Shown: positions 36,482-47,106, numbered from the stretch's first letter. The stretch is 64,000 nt of DNA from Cryptomeria japonica (GCF_030272615.1 NC_081411.1:184257572-184321571), one strand, 5' to 3'. The notes: generated from the letters alone by a model not told the origin. Made by a program: numbers and translations.

Positions 36482-38290
36482 GGTAGACTCAAATCCAGTT
36501 GCTCGTGGCAACTCTTTCTCGATTGTGACAAAAAGCATCAAATGAGTTCAATGAAAAGTTGCACAATGCCCCATCTTTCAATGCGCTCGTCGTGGCACCG
36601 AACCGTCAGTTCATACGCATCAGGGTGGTCGGGTTTACACTAGGAATGCCTTCTTTTTTCTCTCCAACTCGCCCAATCGTTGCGGGACACACCCTAGTAG
36701 CGAAATCACCCAAGTGCTCAAATTGTTCAAAGTTGTCAATATTCGGCATCGCGTTTCTCAGCGCCTGTTAATCATAAGAATGATCTGTCTAATCTTGCAG
36801 GGTTCTGTTATGGCACTCTAAAAAAGCCTCTCTCGGTTTCGATAGACTCGGATCCAGTTGCTTGTGGCGACTCTTTCTCGGTTGCGACAAAAAGCGTCAG
36901 ATGAGTTCAATGAAAAGTTGCACAATGCCTCATCTTTCAATTTGCTCATCGTGGCACCGAACCGTCAGCTCATATGCATCGGGGTGGATGGTTTTACGCT
37001 AGGAATGCCTTCTTTTTTCTCTCCAACTCGCCCGATCGTAGCGGGACACACCCTAGCAGCAAAATCGCCCGAGTGCTCAAATTGCTCAAAGTTGTCAATA
37101 TTCGGCATCACGTTTCTCGACACCCATTAATCATAAGAATGATCCGTTTGATCCTGCGGGGTCATGTTATGGCATTCTAAAAAATTCTCTCTCGATTTTG
37201 GTAGACTTGGATCCATTTACTCATGGTGACTCTTTCTCGGTTGCAACAAAAAGCGTCATATGAGTTCAATGAAAAGTTGCACAATGCCCCATCTTTCAAT
37301 CTGCTCGTCGCGGCACCAAACTGTCAGCTCGTACGCGTCAGGGTGGTCAGGTTTACGCTAGGAATGCCTTCTTTTTTCTCTCCAACTCACTCGATCGTTG
37401 CGGGACACACCCTAGTAGCGAAATCGCCCAAGTGCTCAAATTGCTCAAAGTTGTCAATATTTGGCATCGTGTTTCTCAGTGCTCGGTAATCATAAGAACA
37501 ATCCATCTGATCCTGCAGGGTCATGTTATGACACTCTAAAAATCCTCTCTTGGTTTTGGTAGACTCGGATCCAGTTGCTCGTGGCGACTCTTTCTCGATT
37601 GCAACAAAAAGCGTCAAATGAGTTCAATGAAAAGTTGCACAATGCCCCATCTTTCAATCCGCTCGTCGCAGCACCGAACCGTCAGCTCATACGCATTGGT
37701 GTGGCTAGGTTTACACTAGGAATGTCTTTTTTTTGCTCTCCAACTTGCTCGATCATTGTGGGACACACCCTAGCAGCAAAATCGCCCAAGTGCTCAAATT
37801 GCTCAAAGTTGTCAATATTTGGCATCACGTTTCTCATCGCCCGTTAATCATAAGAATGATGTATCTGATCCTGTGGGGTCATGTTATGGCACTCTAAAAA
37901 AGCCTCTCTCGGATTTAGTAGACTCGGATCTAGTTGCTCGTGGTTACTCTTTCTCGGTTGCGACAAAAAGCATCAGATGAGTTCAATGAAAAGTTGCACA
38001 ATGCCCCATCTTTCAATCCGCTCGTCGCGGCACTGAAATGTCAGCTTGTATGCGTTGGGGTGGTTGGGTTTACGCTAAGAATGCCTTCTTTTTTCTCTCC
38101 AACTCGCTCAATTGTTGCGGGCCACACCCTAGCAGTGAAATTGCCCAAGTGCTCAAATTTCTCAAAGTTGTCAATATTCGGCATCGCGTTTCTCGGCGCC
38201 TGTTAATCATAAGAACGATCTGTCTGATCCTACGGGGTCATGTTGCAGCACCGAACCGTTAGCTCATATGCATTGGGGTGGCTTGTGTCT
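36482..38290. repeat. 359-base tandem repeat, five copies
   Basis: The word 'tgagttcaatgaaaagttgc' occurs at 36543, 36902, 37261, 37619 and 37978, a period of 358-359 bases. Units are about 90 percent alike, GC-richer than the surroundings and rich in CG. A 90-codon frame recurs on the plus strand with a stop in each unit, so it is not a continuous gene. Confidence 0.95.
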
Positions 38291-38464
38291 TGGATTACAA
38301 ACACATATTTAGGTTCAAAGCTTAAGTAACAATAAACTTTGTGCAATTATTCATCTAATCATTTGTACTGCAATTATGGATAACCATGATAAATGATTTG
38401 CATTAACCAAAAAGCTACAAATCCATGCAAGTATACCGTTAAAACTATCAAATATATCCAATAC

Positions 38465-38790
38465 AAACAAATAGGCTTGCCAAAAGCCATATGGACTTAG
38501 AATTTCACATATTCATAAAACAAAATATATGTTCAAAATTGCTATAAAGGCATACAACATGATATCCAATAAAGTCAAATAGGGGCTTGCCAAAATCCAT
38601 ATGGACATAAAATGTCACATATTCGTAATACAAAACATATGTTCAAATTTTCCATATAGGCATACAACATGGTATCCAATAAAGTCAAATAGGAGCTTGC
38701 CAAAAGCCATATGGCAATATAATGTCACTTATTTGTAATACAAAACATATGTTCAAAATTGCCATATAAGCATACAACATAGGACCCTAT
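38465..38790. repeat. 110-base tandem repeat, three copies
   Basis: 'gcttgccaaaa(g/t)ccatatgg' occurs at about 38475, 38585 and 38695, each followed by 'tcacatattcgtaatacaaa' and 'catacaacat'-type sequence. It lies just beyond the 3' end of the minus-strand gene of element E. Confidence 0.9.
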
Positions 38791-38823
38791 TCTATTCATT
38801 TCCCTCTAGGGGAAGGAAACAAA

Positions 38824-40846
38824 TCACGAGATATCTTTGCCTGTCGAGGGGACGGAGATGTATATGGTGCAGATGTCTTTCGAGTATGTCCACTCGACCT
38901 CCTCTCTAGACTTTTTTATAACTCCACCTGATACAATGAAAAGAATGATGTTAGCATATACAAAAATTGAATTTTAGAATGACATATAATAGAATAGTCA
39001 CTTATCGCATACAAATAATCATGATGTTCATCTACAACAGGTGCACGTTCATGATCTGGAGTGACAAGCCCCTCCTATAAGGATCACAATATAAATTAAA
39101 CTAAATACAAGTGTCGTTAAAATTTTCAATAACATATTATTAAGATAACAAATGTAATGCTAAATTTACTAAATTTACAAATATGTCTCATACTTCTATT
39201 AAAGCAGTTGAACTTGCTACTGCTGCAGCAACACCGCACTCCATTGACGCACAGATAGCAGGAGGAGCCTCTGATGTCAACATCTGAAAATTAAACAAAG
39301 TTACTGATTAATCGCCAAAACTATCTATATTATTTACTAACAACATTAAAGATAAATTGTTTACCTGGGTGAAAGATTGTCAATGAAATACACTACGAGG
39401 TGTTGATGTTGAAGCTCTAGCATCAAACTATTTGACATCCAAAATGAGTAATTAGAAAATCATTCACATAAGGTTCAACTATCTACATATAATAATTATA
39501 TTCTTTCACTCGTTGTATACCTGTGGAGTCGACGAAGTAATGAAAAAGGGTGCTGCAGGAATGTTGCTAGTATTGTGAACACTTTGACTCTAATTTTTTA
39601 TCATAATAATTTACTAATTTAGATATATTCTCAAATTTACATATAATATTTAATAAAAAGAATGAAATGAACTTGTAATGAAATTCACCTAGGTATCAAT
39701 GCCAAATGTTTCATTCAGCAAGGATTCTGTCATGACAATGTTCTCTGTTGCAAACTCCACTCGTGCATGTGCATTCTCAGAACTATTAGGATCATAAGTG
39801 CAAAGAGAACCACAAGATCGACAAAAATTAGCTGGAACTCGATGCCTAGAAGAATCAACATCATCACTCGCATCACCCTCTACTAGAGGCCTAGCATACT
39901 ATATAAGGGTCTAAGTAAGTGAGCTAATCGAGTCTAGAGTTTCGACCTCAATACTCTCCTTCACAATGGAAGGAATAATAACATGCTCCACCATAAGTTT
40001 GGCCAAGGGTCTTGGTGGGAGATTTGGATCACGCTGTGCACCCTCTCTATCATACGAAGAACCCCCACCTCTACCTTGGAAATCTAGAAAATCAAAATAG
40101 TTTGGGATCTCATTAAGGACAAACTCATAGTACAGTTTTCTCAAAAAGTATTGGGGTACCTCATGATTATTACATGGGGACTGATCAAATACCATCCACC
40201 ACCTATCCCAAAAATTGTTCTTAATCCCTTCATGATGACACCAATGAATAGGGAATCGCCTAAATCTAGGGTGTAAAGGTTGATTCGTTCGGGGGTCCGT
40301 AAAAAGCACACAAGTCAAATTTATTAATTTTCTTTTTCTTTACTACCGCATATGATAATTTGTTAGCATAAAATTACTTTTGTTCTTCCTTCTTATGGGA
40401 CCAAAAATTTATTTGCCCACTCACAGATTGTATGTGAGATACAATAGATTGCAAAGAACTGGCAAGGTTTGTCCTATGGGAGTTTGTTCTAGCGAGATCT
40501 TTTAGCTTTGTGATTAAACCTTCAAGCTCTTTTTGGCTATTTTCTATTTGACCTAATAGGTTTTCTTGTGTACCTATGGGATGTTTAGGGATTGTAGGAG
40601 GTTCTTGATGTGCTTCTTCTTCAATATGGTCTTCATGAGGAGGTGATTGATGTGCTTCTTCTTCAATATGGTCTTCATGAGGAGGTGATTGAGTGTTTTC
40701 AACATTTTCTTGTCTAATCTCATTTCCTAATAATGGAAATAAATTTAAATCAATAAACCTAGTTTAATCTTCAAATTAATTAAAAAAATGACAATAAGAA
40801 AATAAAAATACATACCTCTTCGAGCTCTTCGATGGTGTGGCGGCAT
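38824..40846 (-). pseudogene. Element E multi-exon minus-strand gene, family unknown
   Basis: Eight exons with compatible GT..AG sites and phases: 40816-40846, 40378-40726, 39689-40337, 39521-39589, 39365-39427, 39194-39283, then about 39050-39074 and 38824-38927 (the last junctions are less sure). It starts MPPHHRRARR. Exon 2 has a 14-residue tandem repeat (SPPHEDHIEEEAHQ) and a likely coiled coil (ENSQKELEGLITKLKDL). Exon 3 has the most conserved-looking core: HPRFRRFPIHWCHHEGIKNN, FWDRWWMVFDQSP, QYFLRKLYYEFVLNEI. Later exons are short and Ser/Thr/Ala-rich. Lesions: three TAG codons in exon 3 and a TGA in exon 5. I do not recognise a DDE transposase, so it may be an accessory DNA-binding protein, or a transposase too diverged to call. 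Confidence 0.55.
40606..40692 (-). repeat. 42-base in-frame tandem duplication
   Basis: Two copies of 'gatgtgcttcttcttcaata..gaggaggtgatt' inside exon 2 of the minus-strand gene. The unit length is a multiple of three, so the frame is preserved. Confidence 0.9.
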
Positions 40847-40998
40847 TTTGATGAGAGATGGACAACTTAGTGCCCAATTTCAAGCTTTTACAAAGGGTGA
40901 GCGCAAGAAAATGGCACCCGAAAATGCCAAAATGCGGGTTTGGAATGCAGAATGCATCCAAAATGCGGGTCAGGGTGTTTTTGAAGTTTACAATGCAC

Positions 40999-41050
40999 AT
41001 AAGGCGCATGCCTTATAAGGTGTACACACTATAGGGCGCGCGCCCTATAG
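40999..41050. repeat. 18-base palindromes near the right end of E
   Basis: ATAAGGCGCATGCCTTAT (40999-41016) and ATAGGGCGCGCGCCCTAT (41031-41048, extended by one paired base each side). They have the same length and GGC..GCC core as the left cluster but different outer bases. A half copy, GCATGTGCCTTAT, follows. Confidence 0.85.
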
Positions 41051-41089
41051 TGCATGTGCCTTATGCGCTTTTTAAATTTTTTTTGAAGT

Positions 41090-41127
41090 GTGGCACCTTT
41101 TTGGTACCACAACTTCGTGCATATACC
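41090..41127 (-). repeat. Element E right terminal inverted repeat
   Basis: Mirror of the left end: plus-strand GTGGCACC, then TTTTTGGTACCACAACTT, then CGTGCATATACC. Confidence 0.88.
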
Positions 41128-41132
41128 CTTCT

Positions 41133-42179
41133 CCAATCCACAAGTGTCTTAAATTTCCTCACAATGGAGAAATCATAACCATGAACCATATCTTATTTCA
41201 TCCATCCGAAAGAAGCCCTGGTGTTCCTATTGATTTATTTTGGCCTAAACAATTTCAATCTCTTCCATTAAGAAGCAATGCTCTTTTTCAATCTTATCAA
41301 AAATAGAAGAATGATATGATCTTATCCTTAAGTCAACCTAGATCACCAACACTTAACATTCCTATTGTTCTTAAAGATGAGGTTCTTCCCCTTTCGGATA
41401 AAACTAATCTCCCTCCTAAGGAAGATTGTCCACCTACCCCTATGGATGTGACTTTACCTTCTCTTAAGGAGAACAACAATATTCTTCCAAAGGTTACACC
41501 TATACCTCCTCCTCATGATGGACCTGGTCTCCTTCCTACACCTAATATTCCTCCTTTCTATGGTGCAATTCCACCTCCTTCCTCTTATCAAGAGAAGAGG
41601 CCTGCTTCCCCTATTATTCAACCAAAAAGACCTCAACCTAAACCTTCCACTATCAAGGAGAGAAATGTTCCTACTTTTTCAAGTGTTCCTCCTCCTTCTT
41701 AGCCTTCCACTAAGACTCGTCGGAATCGTTGTGTGAGAGAATGCTGATGAAGATGTTGTGTTCGAGCTCATGAAGCTATCCCTCAAAATATTAAATCTCC
41801 TCAGACTTCGACAGTTGACATGATTTCCTTTTCTCCTAAGCAAGATGTTCAACCAACATCTCCAAATCGTAAGTTGCATAAAACATGTGATGGTTTTACT
41901 CCTATTCTTGTTCTTTCTCCTCTTTCTCTAAACTTTGATGAAGAAATGGGTAAAAATGTTATCCATAATGGTAATACAACTCCTAATGCTTCTGATAGTG
42001 AGTATGAGTATGTTGATGTGGACAAACATTTATTGGATGAGTTTTCACAATCCCTAATCCTAGCTCGTAGAATCGAACACAGTGACGTACAACATGAGCA
42101 TAGTCCTTGTTTGGATCTTGTGATAGCTCCATCTGTTGTGCTAGATATTGCTCTTCTAGCATGTTGCTTACCTCCGTGA
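41133..42179 (+). pseudogene. Element B polyprotein, 3' part
   Basis: Continues the element B frame in phase after element E, with the end of the protease region (IHKCLKFPHNGEIITMNH), then a proline-rich tail (PPPHDGPGLLPTPNIPPFYG) and an acidic stretch (SDSEYEYVDVDKHLLDEF). Stops at 41304, 41700, 41745 and 41748; the final TGA is at 42177. No polymerase domain follows. Confidence 0.8.
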
Positions 42180-42974
42180 AATAGTGATCAGCAAGATCAG
42201 GAGGTAGATGTTGTGCTAGATTAGCGATATTAGCACTGTAGATCTTCTCTCTCTCTCTTTTCTTGCTCTTTTGTGACCATTTTTCTATGTGTATCCTTGT
42301 TTTTCTATTGTTCCCTTAATGTCTACTTGGGGATGATGCAAAGCATTGAGATCTTTTCTCGGTCTCTTTCATGTTGACTCAAAAGACATCCTCTCTTCCC
42401 TTTCTTCTAAGGTAGTATCCTTCTTTGGGGAATGAAGATTATTATATGCATATACATACATGATATACATGAGTTATCATACAACATACTGACCCCAAGG
42501 AAATTTATACTACGTCATGTTTTGTGTTCATTATCCTTGGGTTTATACCTCGATTGGGGGCTAAATCCTTGCGATAACGTGCTCCCTTTCTTCTCTCTCT
42601 TGGGTGTATCCTACCTTAAATAAATCGATCCTGATAAGGCACGTGGGATCGCTTTAACATGGGCCATACACTCTGCTCATATTTTCCTTCTTGTGATACT
42701 TAAAATTATTTAGTGAACTTTATTTTTCTTTGTAATCTTTAGTATCCTTTCTTTCATGACTCATAGTGAAGGGGACTTTTCTACTTGCAGTCATGGTTAT
42801 CCCCTTCTCAATATTCCCTTTTACTCTGTAAATCAAAATCATAAGATCCTAAGTCCACTGGGGGTTTGGCGCATCTTGCCTCCTTGACGTGGTAAAAGTC
42901 TTTCAATCTTGTTTCTTTGTACTTAATCGACAATATTGGCATACGCTTATACTCCTGTTAAAGTGGAGGCTAAA
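42180..42974 (+). other. Element B 3' untranslated region and polypurine tract
   Basis: About 800 bases with no recognisable coding, ending in AAGTGGAGGCTAAA directly before the right LTR, a good polypurine tract. Confidence 0.7.
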
Positions 42975-44227
42975 TGTAGTATCATAAAATTGCGACCAGG
43001 TAGCAATTTTCGACTACATTAGGGTCCTCACGCATGCAAATATGAATCCTTTAGCCTCATCAGAAATTGGAGATTGCTCAGCTTGCAGAAATAGCTTCTT
43101 CCTTGGCCTCTGCATTACCCCATCCACACTCTGCCCTAGAGAAAGGGGTAGGAAAGGGGCATGGTGCCACTGTCCCCTCTTGGATAGGGGTGTGGTGCCC
43201 TTATCCTCCCTGGACAGTGGCGTTGCGCCCTTGTCCCTATCCTATTTTGGGGTAGGACCCTTCCTAGGGTTGCATTGTTGGTTGTGCAGTGGGAAGGAAA
43301 CTCCTCCGATGTCGGCCCATGACAAAAATCAAATCCACTAACATGTATTTAAGGGACATTCGTCCTCTCATTTGCATAAGTAGAATTTCAGGAAGTGGAA
43401 GTTCAATAAGTTGGATGAGTGGGAAATTCACAAGCGATTAAACATTCAAGCATTATTTTCCACCATTGAGCATTCTCAAGTCTCTCTTCAAGGCTAGGTG
43501 TTGCATTCAAGTCAAGGATTCAACCATTGAAGAGGAGATTGATTTCAACATTCAATTCCACACAAGCCCTTCTATCAACATTGCTAGTACAACCTCCCTT
43601 GAGGTGATTTAGAATTCAGTCTTTCATTTACAGCTACTTGCAAGTACTTTCTTTCATTACTTGGTTAATTCCAAAACTGGGGTTTGACCTAAAGGAAAAC
43701 CCCCAATCCCAACCCATTTTCCTCTCTTTTATAAGTGTAGGTTGTAGGTGTGCATCTATACTTTCAGATTCGGGCTTCATTTGCAGAGACAGAAAAACTC
43801 TTTTCGTTTCATAGATTTTTCGGAGGACTGTGTACATTCCCGCCACGGTCCAGACAAATTTTTCTCAAATTCGCAGGGTGACTTTGTCTCGACATTCTAC
43901 TACTAGATCCAGGTGCACAACTTCATCCCATATTCTACTCTGAAGTTATAATCAATTCTTGGTCACTTTTGCACTACATAATTCAATCAATTTCCTTTCT
44001 AAATCAAACGGGGAAGAGGGGATCAACTTATCATTCCCAATTCATTTAGAATTCAACCTACCATCTTCATGTGGAGAGATTGAATCTAGTGAATTATCCT
44101 CTCCTCTTTCTAATGTAACATGGTGAAAAGTCCTTGAGTGGTAATCAATAGTGAAACTCTCATCTCTCTTTGAGAGAAAGGGTAGTTTCTTTCTTGATCT
44201 ATCATTTACCATTTTCCCACCATTACA
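42975..44227 (+). repeat. Element B right LTR
   Basis: 1253 bases, collinear with the left LTR except for scattered substitutions and loss of some short repeats. Confidence 0.92.
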
Positions 44228-45330
44228 GAATGATTCAGGATGATTGATGCATGTTGATTGATGATGTAATTTACTATAAGGATGGGATATATTTGGTACA
44301 TGAATCAAGACAAAGAAAATATTTTGAGGGTTGTTCATGACACACCTTTAGCAGGACATATGGGTTACTTTAAGACCTAGAGAAAGGTTAGGGAAAGATT
44401 TTCATGGAGGGGTCTTAAGGATTATGTCCTTACACATGCACGTGAGTGTTTGACTTATCAATAAAATTGCAGCCATTACCAATTCCTGAGAAAAAGTGGG
44501 AGAGTATTTCTGTGGATTTTATTACACATCCTTGCAAAGTCTAGGGCAAGGACTATATTTTTGTAGTGGTTGATCGGTTGACAAAATTTTCTTATGTTCA
44601 TACCATTGTAGCCAATTGGACAACCTCTCATGTAGTAGAGTTTTTTTTCCATGAGGTATTCATATCACATGGACTGCCAAAGACCATTATCAGTGATCGA
44701 GATAGCAAGTATCTCAGTATTTTCTTGCAGGAGTTATTCCAATTAGCAGGCATAGAGTTATTGTGTAGCACTAGCTACCACCCACAAACGGATGGGCATA
44801 CAAAGATCGTTAATAAGTGGGAGGAAGTTTATCTTCGTAGCTATGTTGTGGGTCAGTAGAAGGCATGGGTCGGGTGGTTGTATTTGGGACAACATTGCTA
44901 TAATACCACATATCATATGTCCATTGGTATGTCACCATTTTGAGTTTTGTATGGTTATGACCCATTGACCTTTATAGACCTACTCATAGATGATAGAAGA
45001 GCTCCTCATGCTAGAGATTGGTTGCAAGATCATCAAGATATCCTTAGAAATCTCAGGGCTAACATACATCAGGCACAAAATCAACAAAAGTTATATGTTG
45101 AACACCACAGGATAGAGAGGTCATTTGAGATTAATGACATGGTTTAGTTACATCTTCTGCCATATAGATAGAGCTCATTGAAGAGGAGTGGCGCAAAAAA
45201 GCTTATGCGAAGGTTTTATGGACCATACAAGATTCTGAGGATGGTTGGAAAGGTGGCATATGAGCTTGAGCTGCCATTGAATAACAAGATTCACAATGTT
45301 TTCATGTATCCTATTTCAATAAGGTAACAA
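44228..45330 (+). pseudogene. Element A integrase
   Basis: Continues the element A pol after B. An HHCC-type zinc region lies at about 44335-44465 (TPLAGHMGYFKT..ARECLT.Q). The catalytic core starts with VVDRLTKFSYVH and IISDRDSKY, then YHPQTDGHTKIVNK. The third catalytic position, normally E in QTDGQTER, is K, so strand transfer chemistry should be lost. In-frame stops occur at several places. Confidence 0.85.
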
Positions 45331-45550
45331 TGTAGCATGTTGTTCCTACAGCCAACTTACCACTCTTTGATGAGGAAGGGAAATTAGTCTTCGTTCTAGT
45401 CGAGGTTCTGGAGGTGAGAGAAAGGAAGTTAAGAAGTCATGTGATCAAGGAATACTTAATACATATGAAAGGTTTACTTTTAGAGGATGCCTCTTGGGAA
45501 GGTGAGGATATCTTGTAACATCAAACATTGCAATTGCTTGAGGGAAAGCA
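45331..45550 (+). pseudogene. Element A chromodomain
   Basis: After FDEEGKLVFVLVEVLEVRE comes a chromodomain-like KEYLIHMKGLLLEDASWEGE, the C-terminal module that defines chromoviruses and guides insertion to marked chromatin. A stop follows at the end of EGEDIL. Confidence 0.75.
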
Positions 45551-45568
45551 ATTCCGAGCAAAGAGGAT

Positions 45569-47034
45569 TGTAACATCCCCTTCTTCTCAATGATCATTCA
45601 AGGGGTGAGATTAATACATTTCCACATTCTCATGGGTTGTGTGTCATTAGGGAATGTGTTTTTGGCTTAAGGGGACTTCATGAAGATTATTTATAATTAT
45701 CTATGGATAACTTTATTTTATAAGTTACTTTATTCATTAAGCCCAAACTTTATAAAGTGAATCTATAAAATAAAGCTTATAATTTAAAGTAATGGAGATT
45801 TGATAAAGTCAAATTAAGAGAACAACTTCTGGATTTGATTGTGTACAAGTTTCTAATTAGCAAAGTTTCGGATCACGCTCCCTGATCCATCATCGGGATG
45901 AAAGAGAATTCAAGAAATGTAAAAAATAAAATTATTTAGAATTTTTCTTGTGCTCGGCAAGGTGTTTGAAAGTTATTTCCCATATAATTTTTTGTGCGTG
46001 GGTTTTTGGTGAAAAGAGAATTCGACTTTATTTTGGGGAGAAGCTCATTTTTGGCCACTATGGTATCGATATTTTTCGAGAAGAACAAGTTTATGTGCAC
46101 CTCAAAGGACAAAAACCCTAAGAGGACTATGGATTGGATGTAGCCCCAATCCACTATTTTGAGTTGCATTGTTATTTCATGATTGTGTTTAGCCCGACAT
46201 TATTATATTTCGGGTGAGAATGCAATCACTGTTCATAGATGTGTGCTTTTGGTTGAAGACGACAATGATGAGGATGTTGTGGTCTACCTGTATTGTTCAC
46301 CTCCTGACTCTTTAGATGCATGAGTATCTTGGAATGAGAACACTACTGTTAGCGATAACAGGTTGGGAAGTGTAGGCAGGTTCCAGTGGTGCCACTGCAA
46401 GGGCGCCACTCTATCGAAGCTCTCAGCACCAACATACCGGATAAATATCCTTAGAGCAGACCATCCTCTAGGATGCAATCAGGAACAACAGGGATTTTGG
46501 AACAATATGGGTTAGATATCAGCCAAACTAGGCAGTCTCCAACCATGAATTAATGTCTGACATACATATTTTAATATTGAAATATTTAATATTGAAATTG
46601 ATTATAAATCATTGTATTGCTAAAATATTCTTAAGCCTTAGTAATGACCTGGCCTAATTTGTAATGAATGGAAGTATGGAAAGAAACTAGTAGTGATCTC
46701 TAAAACTTTTTTGCCCAGAAACATTATTATATTGTAATTATTACTTGTTTTGTATGGAACAAGTTATGTGTCTCTCTCTATCTCTCTCTCTCTATATAAG
46801 GTTTCTTTTGCCCTATTGTTATTTTGCCAAAATCATAAGATTATATTGATGTTCCTTGCTATTATTTAGTATATTTATTATGTTTTTGAAAATGAGAACA
46901 ATTACCATGCAAACTCACACTCTGCAAACAAAACTCAATCAGTTAACTAGACAAGTGTTTGACAAAATGTCTCAAGACCAAATCAGTAAGAAAACAAACA
47001 AATTTTAGGATAGAATTGGTAAGGGGTCTTTACA
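45569..47034 (+). repeat. Element A right LTR
   Basis: 1466 bases, starting TGTAACATCCCC and preceded by a short purine-rich tract at 45557-45568. Compared with the left LTR it lacks the microsatellite but has an extra segment of about 118 bases (about 45812-45930) flanked by AAATTA on both sides. Confidence 0.92.
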
Positions 47035-47039
47035 CATAT

Positions 47040-47106
47040 TTGAAAGGGTAACTCCCAAACCAAAGTGGATTCCAAAATATCGAGTGATTTTTCCATGCCT
47101 GATATG
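47040..47106 (-). mobile_element. LINE continuation beyond element A
   Basis: On the minus strand this encodes ITRYFGIHFGLGVTLSNM, which continues directly into the LINE frame at 19933 downward. It proves that element A landed inside the LINE. It is cut on its far side by the LTR of element D. Confidence 0.75.

Larger units (their letters stand above)
30032..41127. mobile_element. Element E: 11.1-kb terminal-inverted-repeat DNA transposon
   Basis: The left end 'AGGTATGTGCACCAAGTTG' and the reverse complement of the right end 'GGTATATGCACGAAGTTG' both continue as 'TGGTACCAAAA', giving an inverted repeat of at least 28 bases, with a further TGCCAC match to about 45. CTTCT lies on both sides (30027-30031 and 41128-41132), suggesting a target duplication of 4-5 bases. 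Removing the segment puts the element B frame back in phase, which independently confirms the ends. Inside are palindromes, an inverted-motif satellite, two other tandem arrays and two convergent broken genes. The TIR sequence and TSD length do not clearly match CACTA (3), PIF (3), hAT (8) or MULE (9), so I leave the superfamily open. Confidence 0.85.
25265..44227 (+). mobile_element. Element B: gag-only LTR element (TR-GAG-like)
   Basis: LTRs at 25265-26528 and 42975-44227 (TGTAGT..CATTACA), flanked by GAATC and GAATG, a one-mismatch 5-base target duplication inside element A. Between the LTRs there is one long gag-protease frame and then a proline-rich tail; no reverse transcriptase, RNase H or integrase. 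It is split by element E. The closest known category is the non-autonomous LTR elements that encode only gag (TR-GAG); mobilisation by a partner is inferred. Confidence 0.85.
19939..47034 (+). mobile_element. Element A: Ty3/gypsy chromovirus, interrupted
   Basis: A complete but dead LTR retrotransposon. LTRs lie at 19939-21805 and 45569-47034 (TGTAAC..TTTACA), with CATAT on both outer sides (19934-19938 and 47035-47039). A primer site complementary to initiator Met tRNA follows the left LTR. Domain order is gag, protease, RT, RNase H, then integrase and chromodomain after a large insertion. The order and the chromodomain place it in the chromovirus branch of Ty3/gypsy. Element B (25265-44227) splits it between RNase H and integrase. 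Stops, frameshifts and catalytic-site changes show that it is inactive. Confidence 0.92.

Noticed and set aside
36858..38206. A recurrent 90-codon ORF in each 359-base unit
   Set aside because: Each copy ends in a stop and mutations do not spare codons; it is better explained as tandem repeat sequence.
30080..41098. Element E as a CACTA transposon starting at CACTTTTT and ending AGTG
   Set aside because: Better inverted repeats lie outside these positions (30032 and 41127), and only those restore the phase of the interrupted element B frame.
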